Shown: positions 1-4,943, counted from the first letter of the stretch. The stretch is DNA of 5,979 nucleotides from JANNGZ01 sp031404155 (GCA_031404155.1 JANNGZ010000485.1:1-5979); one strand, 5' to 3'. Made by a program: numbers and translations. The notes: generated from the sequence alone by a model not told the origin.

Positions 1-182
1 GCCTTGCGCGGGATCTCGTCGTAGTCGCTCTCGTCGGGCTGGCCGAGGTGGGCTGTGTAGGCGCAAGGGATCGCGCCCTTGGCGCGCATCCAATGCACCG
101 CGGCGCTGGTATCGAGGCCGCCGGAGAAGGCGATGCCGACACGTTCGCCGGCGGGCACGGATTGCAGGATGTTCTGGCTCAT
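1..182 (-). CDS. argG: Argininosuccinate synthase, N-terminal part (cut by window edge)
   Basis: Argininosuccinate synthase joins citrulline and aspartate using ATP, the penultimate step of arginine synthesis in the cytoplasm. Only the first 60 codons are in the window, and the gene continues past position 1. The translation begins MSQNILQSVPAGERVGIAFS. The ATP-pyrophosphatase P-loop SGGLDTS is at residues 20-26, followed by the family stretch AYTAHLGQPDESDYDEIPRK. This N-terminus, with a short lead before the P-loop and the HLGQPDE run, resembles the E. coli-type ArgG subfamily. The ATG at 182-180 places the P-loop at the usual distance from the start. No strong Shine-Dalgarno sequence is visible upstream, where the coding strand is C-rich. 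A structured repeat element ends about 80 bp upstream of the start. Identification is firm for the part seen. Confidence 0.95.
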   Translation of the reverse strand, partial: MSQNILQSVPAGERVGIAFSGGLDTSAAVHWMRAKGAIPCAYTAHLGQPDESDYDEIPRK

Positions 183-211
183 GGTCGCGGGGGGCGTGGG
201 GGGCGGGCGCG

Positions 212-240
212 ATTGTCGCAAGGTTCGTCGCCCAGGTCCG
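212..240 (-). promoter_or_regulatory. Possible sigma-70-like promoter for argG
   Basis: On the minus strand, CGGACC (240-235) and GACAAT (217-212) are separated by 17 nt. They match 3 of 6 and 4 of 6 bases of the consensus -35 and -10 hexamers. Transcription would start about 25-30 nt before the argG ATG at 182, which is a sensible leader length. The match is weak, and GC-rich sequence gives many such hits, so this is only a candidate. Confidence 0.22.
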
Positions 241-259
241 TCACCCCCGCCCGCGCCGC

Positions 260-456
260 CTCAGCGGCTGAGAGTTTTTCGAGCGTGTCCGAGCGGCGCG
301 CCAAAAGGCGTCCGATCTAGCCCACAGCAGGTGTAGCCTGCGCTTCGCTTGGCTTTGGCACAGCCATAGCTCGGGCTATGGCGCGCATTTGCAACGACGA
401 GCGGACGCCTTTTGGCGTGATGAGCGGGCATGATCGAAAGCCTCTCAGCCTCTCAG
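260..456. repeat. MITE-like element with about 49-bp imperfect terminal inverted repeats
   Basis: Two 49-nt arms, 266-314 and 402-450, are inverted copies of each other at about 39 of 49 positions with no gaps. The inner 16 nt of each arm (299-314 and 402-417, CGCCAAAAGGCGTCCG) and the outer 9 nt (GGCTGAGAG) match perfectly. The 87-nt core holds two hairpins: GCAGG-TGTAG-CCTGC (327-341) and GCCATAGC-TCGG-GCTATGGC (363-382). The direct repeat CTCAG flanks the structure at 260-264 and 452-456, resembling a 5-bp target duplication. That call is ambiguous, because CTCAG also nearly continues the inverted repeat. No transposase is encoded. The right end touches the TGA stop (455-453) of the PhnB-like gene, so the element may also act as a transcript end. 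It could be a non-autonomous transposon or a REP/BIME-type intergenic repeat. Confidence 0.7.
363..382. repeat. Perfect 8-bp stem-loop inside the repeat element
   Basis: GCCATAGC and GCTATGGC form a perfect 8-bp stem around a TCGG loop. It lies in the core of the inverted-repeat element between argG and the PhnB-like gene. No T-run follows on either strand, so it is not a standard intrinsic terminator. It could stabilise the 3' end of the PhnB-like transcript. Confidence 0.6.
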
Positions 457-890
457 GTCTTGCTGGCGCAGTTGAACATCCACATCACGCCGAACTTGTC
501 GGTCAGGCTGCCGAAGTAGTCGCCCCAGAACATCTCCTGCAAGGCCATCTCCACCTTGCCGCCTTCGGCCAGCGCGGCGAAGAGCCGGTCGGTGTCGGCG
601 CGGGTATCGGGCTCGAGGTTGATGTAGACGTTGTTGCCCGGCGCCACCTTGAAGCCCATCGACTCCGGCGCGTCGGTGCCCATCAGCACATGGCCGCCGA
701 GGATCGGCAGCGCGACGTGCATGACGAGGTTCTTGTCGGCCTCGGCGGTCGGCGGCTGGCCCGGCGTGGCAGGCACTTCGGAGAAACGGTGGATGCCGCC
801 GGCGAAGTCGCCGCCGAAGACCGACTTGTAGAACGTGAAAGCCTGTTCAGTGGAGCGGGGGAAGTTGAGGTAGGTGCTGACGCGTGCCAT
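453..890 (-). CDS. PhnB-like VOC (glyoxalase-fold) protein
   Basis: A 145-residue protein of the VOC superfamily, PhnB-like branch. Recognisable features are the opening MARVSTYLNFPRSTEQAFTF, the FYKSVFGGDF segment, the central VMHVALPILGGHVLMGTD strand, and the closing MALQEMFWGDYFGSLTDKFG before a final VMWMFNC strand. This is one bidomain βαβββ unit set of normal length for the family. PhnB-like proteins have no generally established reaction despite their name, and I infer no substrate here. The start at ATG 890 is preferred over upstream ATGs up to 1064. It begins exactly at the family N-terminus and has GGAG (902-899) 8 nt upstream. It lies 119 bp downstream of the ECF sigma gene on the same strand, and DGPF/sigma/VOC clusters are common, so it is probably the last gene of that unit. 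Its stop codon abuts the inverted-repeat element. Confidence 0.88.
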   Translation of the reverse strand: MARVSTYLNFPRSTEQAFTFYKSVFGGDFAGGIHRFSEVPATPGQPPTAEADKNLVMHVALPILGGHVLMGTDAPESMGFKVAPGNNVYINLEPDTRADTDRLFAALAEGGKVEMALQEMFWGDYFGSLTDKFGVMWMFNCASKT

Positions 891-898
891 CGTGGCAT

Positions 899-904
899 CT
901 CCAG
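899..904 (-). promoter_or_regulatory. Ribosome binding site deciding the PhnB-like start
   Basis: CTGGAG (904-899, minus strand) lies 8 nt before ATG 890. It supports the short 145-aa protein over the open extension to 1064, which has no family similarity. Confidence 0.6.
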
Positions 905-911
905 GTTGAAT

Positions 912-926
912 GCCCGGTGGCCGGGC
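912..926. repeat. Short GC hairpin between sigma factor and PhnB-like genes
   Basis: GCCCGG-TGG-CCGGGC forms a perfect 6-bp stem with a 3-nt loop in the 119-bp gap between the two genes. There is no T-run on the minus strand. It might attenuate or stabilise the transcript between the genes, but hairpins like this are frequent in GC-rich DNA. Confidence 0.35.
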
Positions 927-1009
927 GGGGGCTGGCGGCGCAAGTTGCTTGCTGTGCCGCCATCGGAGTCCATGCGGTGCCGGGCCCGCCTGCGCGGCGA
1001 AGGCAGAGC

Positions 1010-2332
1010 TCAAGGGTTCGGCGGGCATGGGGCGATCGGCTTGGGCTCGCGGCCAAGTTTGCACCCAACCGCAACCGCCCGCACCTCGCTCAAGCGCCGC
1101 TCAAGGTAAGCCCGCTCCGCCGGGTTGCGCACCTGCTCCAGCGCCGCGCGGTAGGCCAGCGCCGCGTCGGCATTGCGGCCGCAGCGGCGCAGCAGGTCGG
1201 CGCGCGCGGCGGCCACCAGGTGGTAGTCGCTCAGTTCTCCGCGCTGCGCGATTGCATCCACCCATTGCAGGCCGACCTCGATGCCCTCGGCCATCGCGGT
1301 GGCCACGGCCGCGTTCAACTCCACCACCGCGGTGGGCTGCAAGCGGTGCAAGGCGCCGTAGAGCGCGGCGATCTGCTTCCAGTCGGTGTCCGATGCGCTT
1401 GCCGCGCGCACATGCAAGGCGGCAATCGCGGCCTGGAGCTGGAAGGCGCCGGGCTCGCGCCGCGCCAGCGCCTCGTCCAGCCAGGCCAGGCCCTCGCGGA
1501 TGCGCGCGGCGTGCCACAGGCTGCGGTCCTGTTCCTCCAGCGGCACCAGCATGCCTTGAGCGTTGCTGCGCGCGTCGTGCCGCGCGTCGTGCAGCAGCAT
1601 CAGCGCGAGCAGCCCTTCGGCTTCGGCACGGCCGGGCAACAGCTCGTTGACCAGGCGGCCCAGGCGGATGCCCTCGGCACACAGGTCGGGCCGCAGCAGG
1701 CCGGGTGAATCAGTGCCGAGATAACCTTCGTTGAACACCAGGTAGACCACGCCGAGCACGGCCGCCAGGCGCTCACCGAGCAGCTCGCGCGGCGGCACTT
1801 CATAGGGAATGTGCGCCTCGGCAATCTTGCGTTTGGCGCGCACCAGGCGCTGCGCGGTGGTGGCCTCGGGCTCGACATGCGCACGTGCGATCTCGGCCGT
1901 GGACAAGCCGCACAGCGTGCGCAGCGCCAGCGCCACCTGCGCGCCATGGCCGAGCGCCGGGTGGCAGCAGGTGAAGAGCAGGCGCAGGCGGTCGTCGTCG
2001 ACGCTGGGGTTGTCCGCTGAGTCCTCGGCCGCGGAGTCCTCGGCCGCGGCCGCATCGACCGCTTCCGCCGCCAGCTCGGGCAGTTCGTCCAGCGGCAGCT
2101 CCGCGCCGCGCCGGCGCCGCAACTGGTCGAGCGCGCGGCGTTGCGCCACCGTGGTGAGCCAGGCCGCCGGCCGCTCGGGCAGGCCTTCCCGCGGCCAGAC
2201 TTCGATGGCCTTCGCGCAGGCGTCCTGCAACGCGTCCTCGGCCAGCTCGAAGCTGCCGAAGCGCCGGATCAACCCGGCAAGCACCCGCGCGCCTTCCAGG
2301 CGAAACACCTGCTCGATCGCGGCGCCGAACAT
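1010..2332 (-). CDS. ECF42-type RNA polymerase sigma factor with C-terminal DUF6596/TPR extension
   Basis: A 440-residue extracytoplasmic-function sigma factor with a long C-terminal extension, matching the ECF42 group linked to DGPF/YCII proteins. Sigma region 2 spans about residues 5-75, with FELAEDALQDACAKAIEVWP and the RRALDQLRRRR helix. Region 4 spans about 112-175, with LRLLFTCCHPAL and the helix-turn-helix CGLSTAEIARAHVEPEATT. The extension has the group hallmarks YLVFNEGYLG (197-206), RPDLCAEGIRLGRL, LLALMLLHDAR and LEEQDRSLW. It ends in a TPR-like part (about 310-410) with DWKQIAALYGAL, VVELNAAVA and ARADLLRRCGRNADAALAYR. In characterised ECF42 proteins the extension is needed for activity and no anti-sigma factor is known. 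The start ATG 2332 follows AGAGGAG by 9 nt, and the reading frame stays open far upstream without similarity. It lies 53 bp after the DGPF gene. The last about 20 residues, rich in Pro and Cys, look like extra tail. The linker at 98-106 carries a short repeat. Confidence 0.94.
   Translation of the reverse strand: MFGAAIEQVFRLEGARVLAGLIRRFGSFELAEDALQDACAKAIEVWPREGLPERPAAWLTTVAQRRALDQLRRRRGAELPLDELPELAAEAVDAAAAEDSAAEDSADNPSVDDDRLRLLFTCCHPALGHGAQVALALRTLCGLSTAEIARAHVEPEATTAQRLVRAKRKIAEAHIPYEVPPRELLGERLAAVLGVVYLVFNEGYLGTDSPGLLRPDLCAEGIRLGRLVNELLPGRAEAEGLLALMLLHDARHDARSNAQGMLVPLEEQDRSLWHAARIREGLAWLDEALARREPGAFQLQAAIAALHVRAASASDTDWKQIAALYGALHRLQPTAVVELNAAVATAMAEGIEVGLQWVDAIAQRGELSDYHLVAAARADLLRRCGRNADAALAYRAALEQVRNPAERAYLERRLSEVRAVAVGCKLGREPKPIAPCPPNP
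2021..2050. repeat. Two tandem 15-bp repeats in the sigma factor linker
   Basis: Positions 2021-2035 and 2036-2050 differ only at their last base (GTCCTCGGCCGCGGA versus ...GGC). A degenerate partial copy may precede them. In protein they encode two consecutive Ala-Glu-Asp-Ser-Ala units in the acidic linker between sigma regions 2 and 4. The copy number could vary in frame without breaking the gene. Confidence 0.75.
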
Positions 2333-2341
2333 CGCGGCCTG

Positions 2342-2348
2342 CTCCTCT
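2342..2348 (-). promoter_or_regulatory. Ribosome binding site deciding the sigma factor start
   Basis: AGAGGAG on the minus strand ends 9 nt before ATG 2332. It is the strongest Shine-Dalgarno sequence near the start of sigma region 2. It rules out the long in-frame extension, which reads through the DGPF gene in the wrong frame. Confidence 0.75.
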
Positions 2349-2385
2349 GTTGGTCCGTGGGCGATGAACCGCGCCGCGCCGCGGC

Positions 2386-2743
2386 CTACATGTCGGGCGT
2401 GATGCCCTGCGGCCGCACTTCGACCGAGCCGCTGAACGCACCCGGGCAGCGCGCCGCCCACTTCAGCGCTTCGTCCAGGTTGGGCACGTCGATGACGTAG
2501 TAGCCGCCGAGCTGCTCCTTGGTTTCGGCGAAGGGCCCGTCGACCACCTGCGTCTTGCCGCTGCGCACCCGCACCGTGGTTGCGGTGGAGGTGGGTTTCA
2601 ACTCGGCGCCGCCGCGCATCACGCCGGCGCCAATCAGGTCCTTGGTGTACTGCATGAACTGCGCGTACATCTGCTGCGCGGCCTCGCTGCTGGCCATCTG
2701 CGTACTGCTTTTCGTCGCCGTAGATCAGGATCAGGTATTGCAT
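2386..2743 (-). CDS. DGPF/YCII-domain protein, frameshifted near its N-terminus
   Basis: A small YCII-related protein of the DGPF family, about 119 residues when repaired. The first 15 codons from ATG 2743 give MQYLILIYGDEKQYA, the family's first strand. The rest is in another frame from ATG 2697: MASSEAAQQMYAQFMQYTKD and then the naming motif DGPFAETKEQLGGYYVID, ending SGSVEVRPQGITPDM before TAG. The break is at about 2698-2704, where TACGCAG stands for an expected TACGCGCAG-like sequence. Loss of one GC pair would explain it, and restoring 2 nt rejoins both parts at normal length. As it stands, only a 103-residue product from ATG 2697 could be made, and it lacks the first strand. It is the first gene of the sigma cluster, downstream of the predicted ECF42 promoter. 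DGPF proteins accompany ECF42 sigma factors, but their biochemical role is unknown. This may be a true mutation or a sequencing error. Confidence 0.88.
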
Positions 2744-2787
2744 GGTGGTGTCCCGGTTGGAGCGCCTGCGGATCGAGGCACCTGTAC

Positions 2788-2813
2788 GACGCGGGAGTTT
2801 GCGCGGATCGACA
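2788..2813 (-). promoter_or_regulatory. Predicted ECF42 promoter for the DGPF-sigma cluster
   Basis: On the minus strand, TGTCGA (2813-2808) is followed by a 16-nt spacer and CGTC (2791-2788). This agrees with the pattern I recall for ECF42 target promoters in Streptomyces (TGTCGA at -35, CGA/TC at -10). A run of six T's (2828-2823, minus strand) just upstream could act as an AT-rich UP-like element. Transcription would start roughly 35-40 nt before the DGPF start ATG at 2743. The implication is autoregulation of the cluster by its own sigma factor. Confidence 0.65.
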
Positions 2814-3154
2814 GGTGGGGGCAAAAAATGTCCTGATGCGTCGGCGCGGGCTTGGGTTCGACGGCCAACGCTGGAGGTCGGGAGGGAGATCGATGCGGGC
2901 AGCCGGGCGGGCGGGACGGCTCGCGACCGAGGCTGCGTATGGACGATTGAGCGTGATGCTGCAATGGCGGTGCACCGCGCGCCCGCCCTCGAGCACCAGC
3001 ATCTTGTCGGGTGCTGCACCGGCGCCGGCAGGGCGAGTTCCGCTCGGGGGCGCGAGTGGCGCGGCCCCGAGCCCGCCTGCGCCAGCTTGGCCGACACCAA
3101 AGCCCGGCCCCATCCCGCATCCAGCCAGAGCAGAACAAGCCGGTGGTGGCCGCC
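2814..3154. other. Intergenic stretch without a recognisable gene
   Basis: Between the predicted promoter and the end of the ABC-type remnant I find no reading frame with recognisable similarity, although several GC-rich frames stay open on both strands. On the minus strand, 3150-2990 reads as a Gly/Ala/Pro-rich frame that continues into a less biased stretch (KMLVLEGGRAVHRH around 3004-2963). I do not recognise it, and it could be a decayed gene end. A perfect 12-bp palindrome, GCGGTGCACCGC, lies at 2967-2978. No RNA gene is visible. Confidence 0.5.
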
Positions 3155-3251
3155 TCAAGCCACCATCGTCGGCGCCGCCCTCACCTCCACCCTCACCTGC
3201 TCGGTCAACTCAGCCTTGAGTTCGGTGAACGCCGGCGTGGTCTTCACCGAG
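3155..3251 (-). pseudogene. Orphan 3' end of an ABC-transporter ATPase gene
   Basis: Read on the minus strand, these 97 bp encode VKTTPAFTELKAELTEQVRV followed by EVRAAPTMVA and a TGA stop. This aligns without gaps to the last residues of the ABC ATPase at 5464-5979 (VKTTPAFAELKAELTEQVRV, EVRAAAAMAA). At DNA level 85 of 97 positions match 5464-5560, with most changes at synonymous or conservative positions. Similarity stops exactly at the stop codon on one side and at CTCGGTGAAGAC on the other, where the winged-helix fragment takes over. There is no ATPase core, Walker motif or start codon here. It is a relic of a second NitT/TauT-type ATPase gene. Confidence 0.85.
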
Positions 3252-3515
3252 CACACGGCGGATGTCGCCCACCGCCTGCACCAGCGAGTCCTCGGTCACC
3301 ACCAGGTCCGGCCAGACATGGCGCAGCAACTCGTCCTTGCCCACCACCTGGCCGGCGCGCTCGCCCAGCAGCAGCAGCACCTTGAGCGCCTGCGCGCGCA
3401 GGTCGGTCGGCCGGCCGGCGGCATCGAGCAACTCGCCGCGCGCCAGGTCGAGCACGAAGCCGGGCCAGACCAAGCGGTCCGGGGCAGCGAGTTCGGTGCT
3501 GGGTTCGCGTTGCAT
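3210..3515 (-). pseudogene. Truncated CadC-type regulator: winged-helix domain only
   Basis: The 101-residue open frame from ATG 3515 holds an OmpR/PhoB-type winged-helix DNA-binding domain, as found at the N-terminus of CadC-like one-component regulators. The domain starts about residue 15 with the strand FVLDLARGELLDAAGRPTDL. It continues LRAQALKVLLLLGERAGQVV, then KDELLRHVWPDLVVTEDSLV and the recognition-helix end QAVGDIRRVLGED. In the family, a motif like RTVPRRGY and then a sensor region of several hundred residues should follow. Here the frame enters the ABC-gene remnant after VLGE and stops at 3212-3210 (HAGVHRTQG). The final wing strand is therefore missing, and binding is doubtful. 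It is divergent from the DUF4242 gene with about 60 bp between them, which in an intact locus would fit control of that gene. The upstream extension to 3704 is antisense to DUF4242 and not credible. Confidence 0.85.
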
Positions 3516-3549
3516 CGGCGGTGGTGGCTTCCGGCGGCGCTGGGCGGCA

Positions 3550-3578
3550 GCGATTTCGGGACAGTTTCGCGGCGATTT
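3550..3578. promoter_or_regulatory. Direct repeat GCGATTT in the divergent control region
   Basis: GCGATTT occurs at 3550-3556 and 3572-3578, starts 22 bp apart (about two helical turns), in the short gap between the winged-helix fragment and the DUF4242 gene. OmpR-type winged helices commonly bind direct repeats with one-turn spacing or multiples of it. This may be the former operator of the truncated regulator, but the repeats are short and could be chance. Confidence 0.25.
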
Positions 3579-3867
3579 GCAGTCCGCTCCCCAACGCTTC
3601 CTGATCGAGCGCGACATGCCTGGCGCCAGCAAGACCAGCCCCGAGGAGTTCCGCAACGGTGCCGCCAAGTCCAACGCCGTGCTGCGCGAACTCGGCCCCG
3701 ACATCCAGTGGGTGCACAGCTATGTCGCCGGCGACAAGGTCTATTGCGTCTACCAGGCGCCGAGCGAGGCGCTGATCCGCGAGCACGCGGCCAAGTCGGG
3801 TTTCCCGGCGACGAAGATCACGCCGATCACCGTGGTGCTCGACCCGACAACGGCCAGCCGGCGCTGA
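3577..3867 (+). CDS. DUF4242 (SCO4226-like, possible nickel-binding) protein; start codon uncertain
   Basis: A small cytoplasmic protein of the DUF4242 family; the Streptomyces member SCO4226 is reported to bind nickel. Family landmarks in order are FLIERDMPGASKTSPEE, LRELGPDIQWVHSYVAGDKV, YCVYQAPSEALIREHAAKSG, FPATKITPI and the end VVLDPTTASRR. The C-terminal part is normal. The N-terminus is unusual: relatives start with Met two or three residues before FLIERD, but here the codons read TCC GCT CCC CAA CGC and no ATG is present. I used TTG 3577, giving 96 aa. The only nearby ATG, at 3616, would delete the first β-strand. Neither has a convincing Shine-Dalgarno sequence, so the 5' end may be altered. 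The stop TGA (3865-3867) overlaps the ATG of the SnoaL-like gene. It is divergent from the broken regulator gene. Confidence 0.83.
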   Translation: MQSAPQRFLIERDMPGASKTSPEEFRNGAAKSNAVLRELGPDIQWVHSYVAGDKVYCVYQAPSEALIREHAAKSGFPATKITPITVVLDPTTASRR

Positions 3868-4373
3868 TGGCCATGAACGCCCTTTCACGCCGTCTGCTCC
3901 TTGCCGCCTTGGCGTTCGGCCCCTTGGTGGCCGGAGCAGCCCCCGACGAAGCCGCACTGCGCGAAGCCATCGCCCGCTACGAGCGCATCTGGAACGAGCG
4001 CGATGTCGCCGCCTGGAAAGATGCGGTCACGGCCGACCTGCACTATCAGGAAACCTACCTGCACACCGACCCAGAGCGCCAGATGACGACACGCGAGCGT
4101 TCGCTGCGCGCATTCGAAAGTGCGATCACCGGCTTCGACTTCAAGTGGGAGCCGCTGCGCATTCACATGAAACCCGACGGCAGCGCCACGGTGGTGATGC
4201 GCGTGGTACAGCTCGCGTTGCCGCGCACCGGCGGCAAGTACGCCGCCACCTTCGAGACGAACCCCGCCATCGCGCGCTGGCGCGTCGACGAGGGGCGCTG
4301 GAAGCTGTACCACTATGTGACCTACGCGCCGTATGCACGCGAGATCGTCAACACCGAGAAGCTGATGAACTGA
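3867..4373 (+). CDS. Exported SnoaL/NTF2-like protein
   Basis: A 168-residue protein with a signal peptide and an NTF2/SnoaL-like cone-fold domain. The first about 25 residues, MAMNALSRRLLLAALAFGPL then VAGAAPDEA, form a cleavable export signal. The SRRLLL start is Tat-like, though Sec export is equally possible. The domain follows with LREAIARYERIWNERDVAAW (helices typical of SnoaL/NTF2 proteins), MTTRERSLRAFESAITGFDF, then β-strands around WEPLRIHMKPDGSATVVMRV and IARWRVDEGRWKLYHYVTY. The fold serves many enzymes and binding proteins, and I assign no reaction. The start ATG 3867 overlaps the preceding TGA as TGATG, which points to translational coupling with DUF4242. A second ATG at 3873 is possible. 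Confidence 0.82.
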   Translation: MAMNALSRRLLLAALAFGPLVAGAAPDEAALREAIARYERIWNERDVAAWKDAVTADLHYQETYLHTDPERQMTTRERSLRAFESAITGFDFKWEPLRIHMKPDGSATVVMRVVQLALPRTGGKYAATFETNPAIARWRVDEGRWKLYHYVTYAPYAREIVNTEKLMN

Positions 4374-4376
4374 CCT

Positions 4377-4395
4377 GGCTCAAGGCTCAAGGCTC
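4377..4395. repeat. Short tandem repeat just after the SnoaL-like gene
   Basis: GGCTCAA is repeated directly about 2.7 times, beginning four bases after the stop codon of the SnoaL-like gene. It is non-coding on the plus strand. I see no function for it. Confidence 0.6.
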
Positions 4396-4440
4396 TGTGG
4401 CACTGCGCATCGACGCGCGCTGATGCTGCCGGAGCCGGCA

Positions 4441-4454
4441 CGGTGCGCGCACCG
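4441..4454. repeat. Perfect 14-bp palindrome between convergent genes
   Basis: CGGTGCGCGCACCG equals its own reverse complement. It sits in the 173-bp gap between the plus-strand SnoaL-like gene and the minus-strand VOC gene. It could form part of a transcript end or be a protein site. As neither flanking gene starts here, a promoter operator is unlikely. Confidence 0.5.
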
Positions 4455-4508
4455 CCCGCTCGGAGCGGCTCAGGTCGCGACTTCACGCGTGTGCACCTCT
4501 TGCCCAGC

Positions 4509-4535
4509 ACCCACACCGTGGGTCGGCTCTTTCGT
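4509..4535. terminator. Possible terminator between convergent genes
   Basis: ACCCAC-ACC-GTGGGT (4509-4523) forms a perfect 6-bp stem. On the plus strand it is followed by CGGCTCTTTCGTCT, only moderately T-rich. It would end transcripts from the DUF4242/SnoaL pair. In the opposite direction it lies just past the VOC stop codon, but there it lacks a T-run. It is weaker than a textbook intrinsic terminator. Confidence 0.35.
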
Positions 4536-4546
4536 CTCGCGGCGCC

Positions 4547-4936
4547 TCAGCGGCTCTTGCGCATGTCCTGGTGGATGCAGAGGATATTGCCCTCGGTGTC
4601 GCTGAACCAGGCCGCCTTGTCGGTCCCGACCACGATCATGTGGTCCACCGTCTTGAAGCCCGGGAAGTCGTAGTCGTGGAACGCGACACCCCGGCCCTCG
4701 AGCTCCTTGATCTCGGCGGCGACGTCGTCCACCTCGAATCCGACAGCGGTGTGCTGCGCCTTGGTCCCTTCCGGCTTCGGGATCAGCCCGAACTTGGTGC
4801 CGCTGCCGCGCAGCACGAACTTCCCGTCTGCTGCCAGCCCCTCGGCTTCGAGGCCGAGCTTGTTGACGTAGAAATCGCGCGCCCGCTCCAGATCCTTCAC
4901 GGGCAGCATCGTCATTACCGGTGCACGAGTCAGCAT
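4547..4936 (-). CDS. VOC family (glyoxalase/bleomycin-resistance-like) protein
   Basis: A 129-residue single-chain VOC protein built of two βαβββ modules. Module one opens with VMTMLPVKDLERARDFYVNK, LGLEAEGLAADGKFVLRGS and FGLIPKP. Module two opens HTAVGFEVDDVAAEIKELEG, then GRGVAFHDYDFPGF and the closing AAWFSDTEGNILCIHQ. The His at the start of module two and the Glu of DTEGN sit where VOC metal ligands often lie. The first-module ligand His is not obvious, so it may be a binding protein or a non-glyoxalase enzyme. The start ATG 4936 has AAGGGGA 7 nt upstream. The upstream extension in this frame runs into the preceding gene and has no similarity. It lies only 17 bp downstream of the exported hypothetical gene and is probably co-transcribed with it. 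Substrate unknown. Confidence 0.9.
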   Translation of the reverse strand: MLTRAPVMTMLPVKDLERARDFYVNKLGLEAEGLAADGKFVLRGSGTKFGLIPKPEGTKAQHTAVGFEVDDVAAEIKELEGRGVAFHDYDFPGFKTVDHMIVVGTDKAAWFSDTEGNILCIHQDMRKSR

Positions 4937-4943
4937 GGTCAGT

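Noticed and set aside
255..274. CCTCAGCGGCT shared between 259-269 and 4545-4555
   Set aside because: Eleven bases in high-GC DNA may match by chance. The second site is the coding end of the VOC gene, and no further similarity surrounds it.
378..1109. A 243-codon plus-strand frame antisense to the PhnB-like gene
   Set aside because: It starts inside the repeat element and reads the complement of a clear VOC protein, so it is a shadow frame.
884..1708. A 274-codon plus-strand frame antisense to the sigma factor
   Set aside because: Its composition mirrors the GC codon pattern of the sigma gene. It has no recognisable domain and no ribosome site.
2333..3100. A 256-residue N-terminal extension of the sigma factor
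   Set aside because: It passes through the DGPF gene in the wrong frame for most of its length and has no sigma similarity. A strong ribosome site marks ATG 2332.
3516..3704. An upstream extension of the winged-helix frame
   Set aside because: It runs antisense to the DUF4242 gene and lacks similarity. The regulator family starts about 15 residues before the first strand, matching ATG 3515.
2742..4373. A 543-codon open frame on the plus strand ending in the SnoaL-like gene
   Set aside because: Only the last 168 codons have a domain and signal peptide. The upstream part crosses the ABC remnant, the winged-helix fragment and DUF4242 in non-coding frames, and stays open because of high GC.
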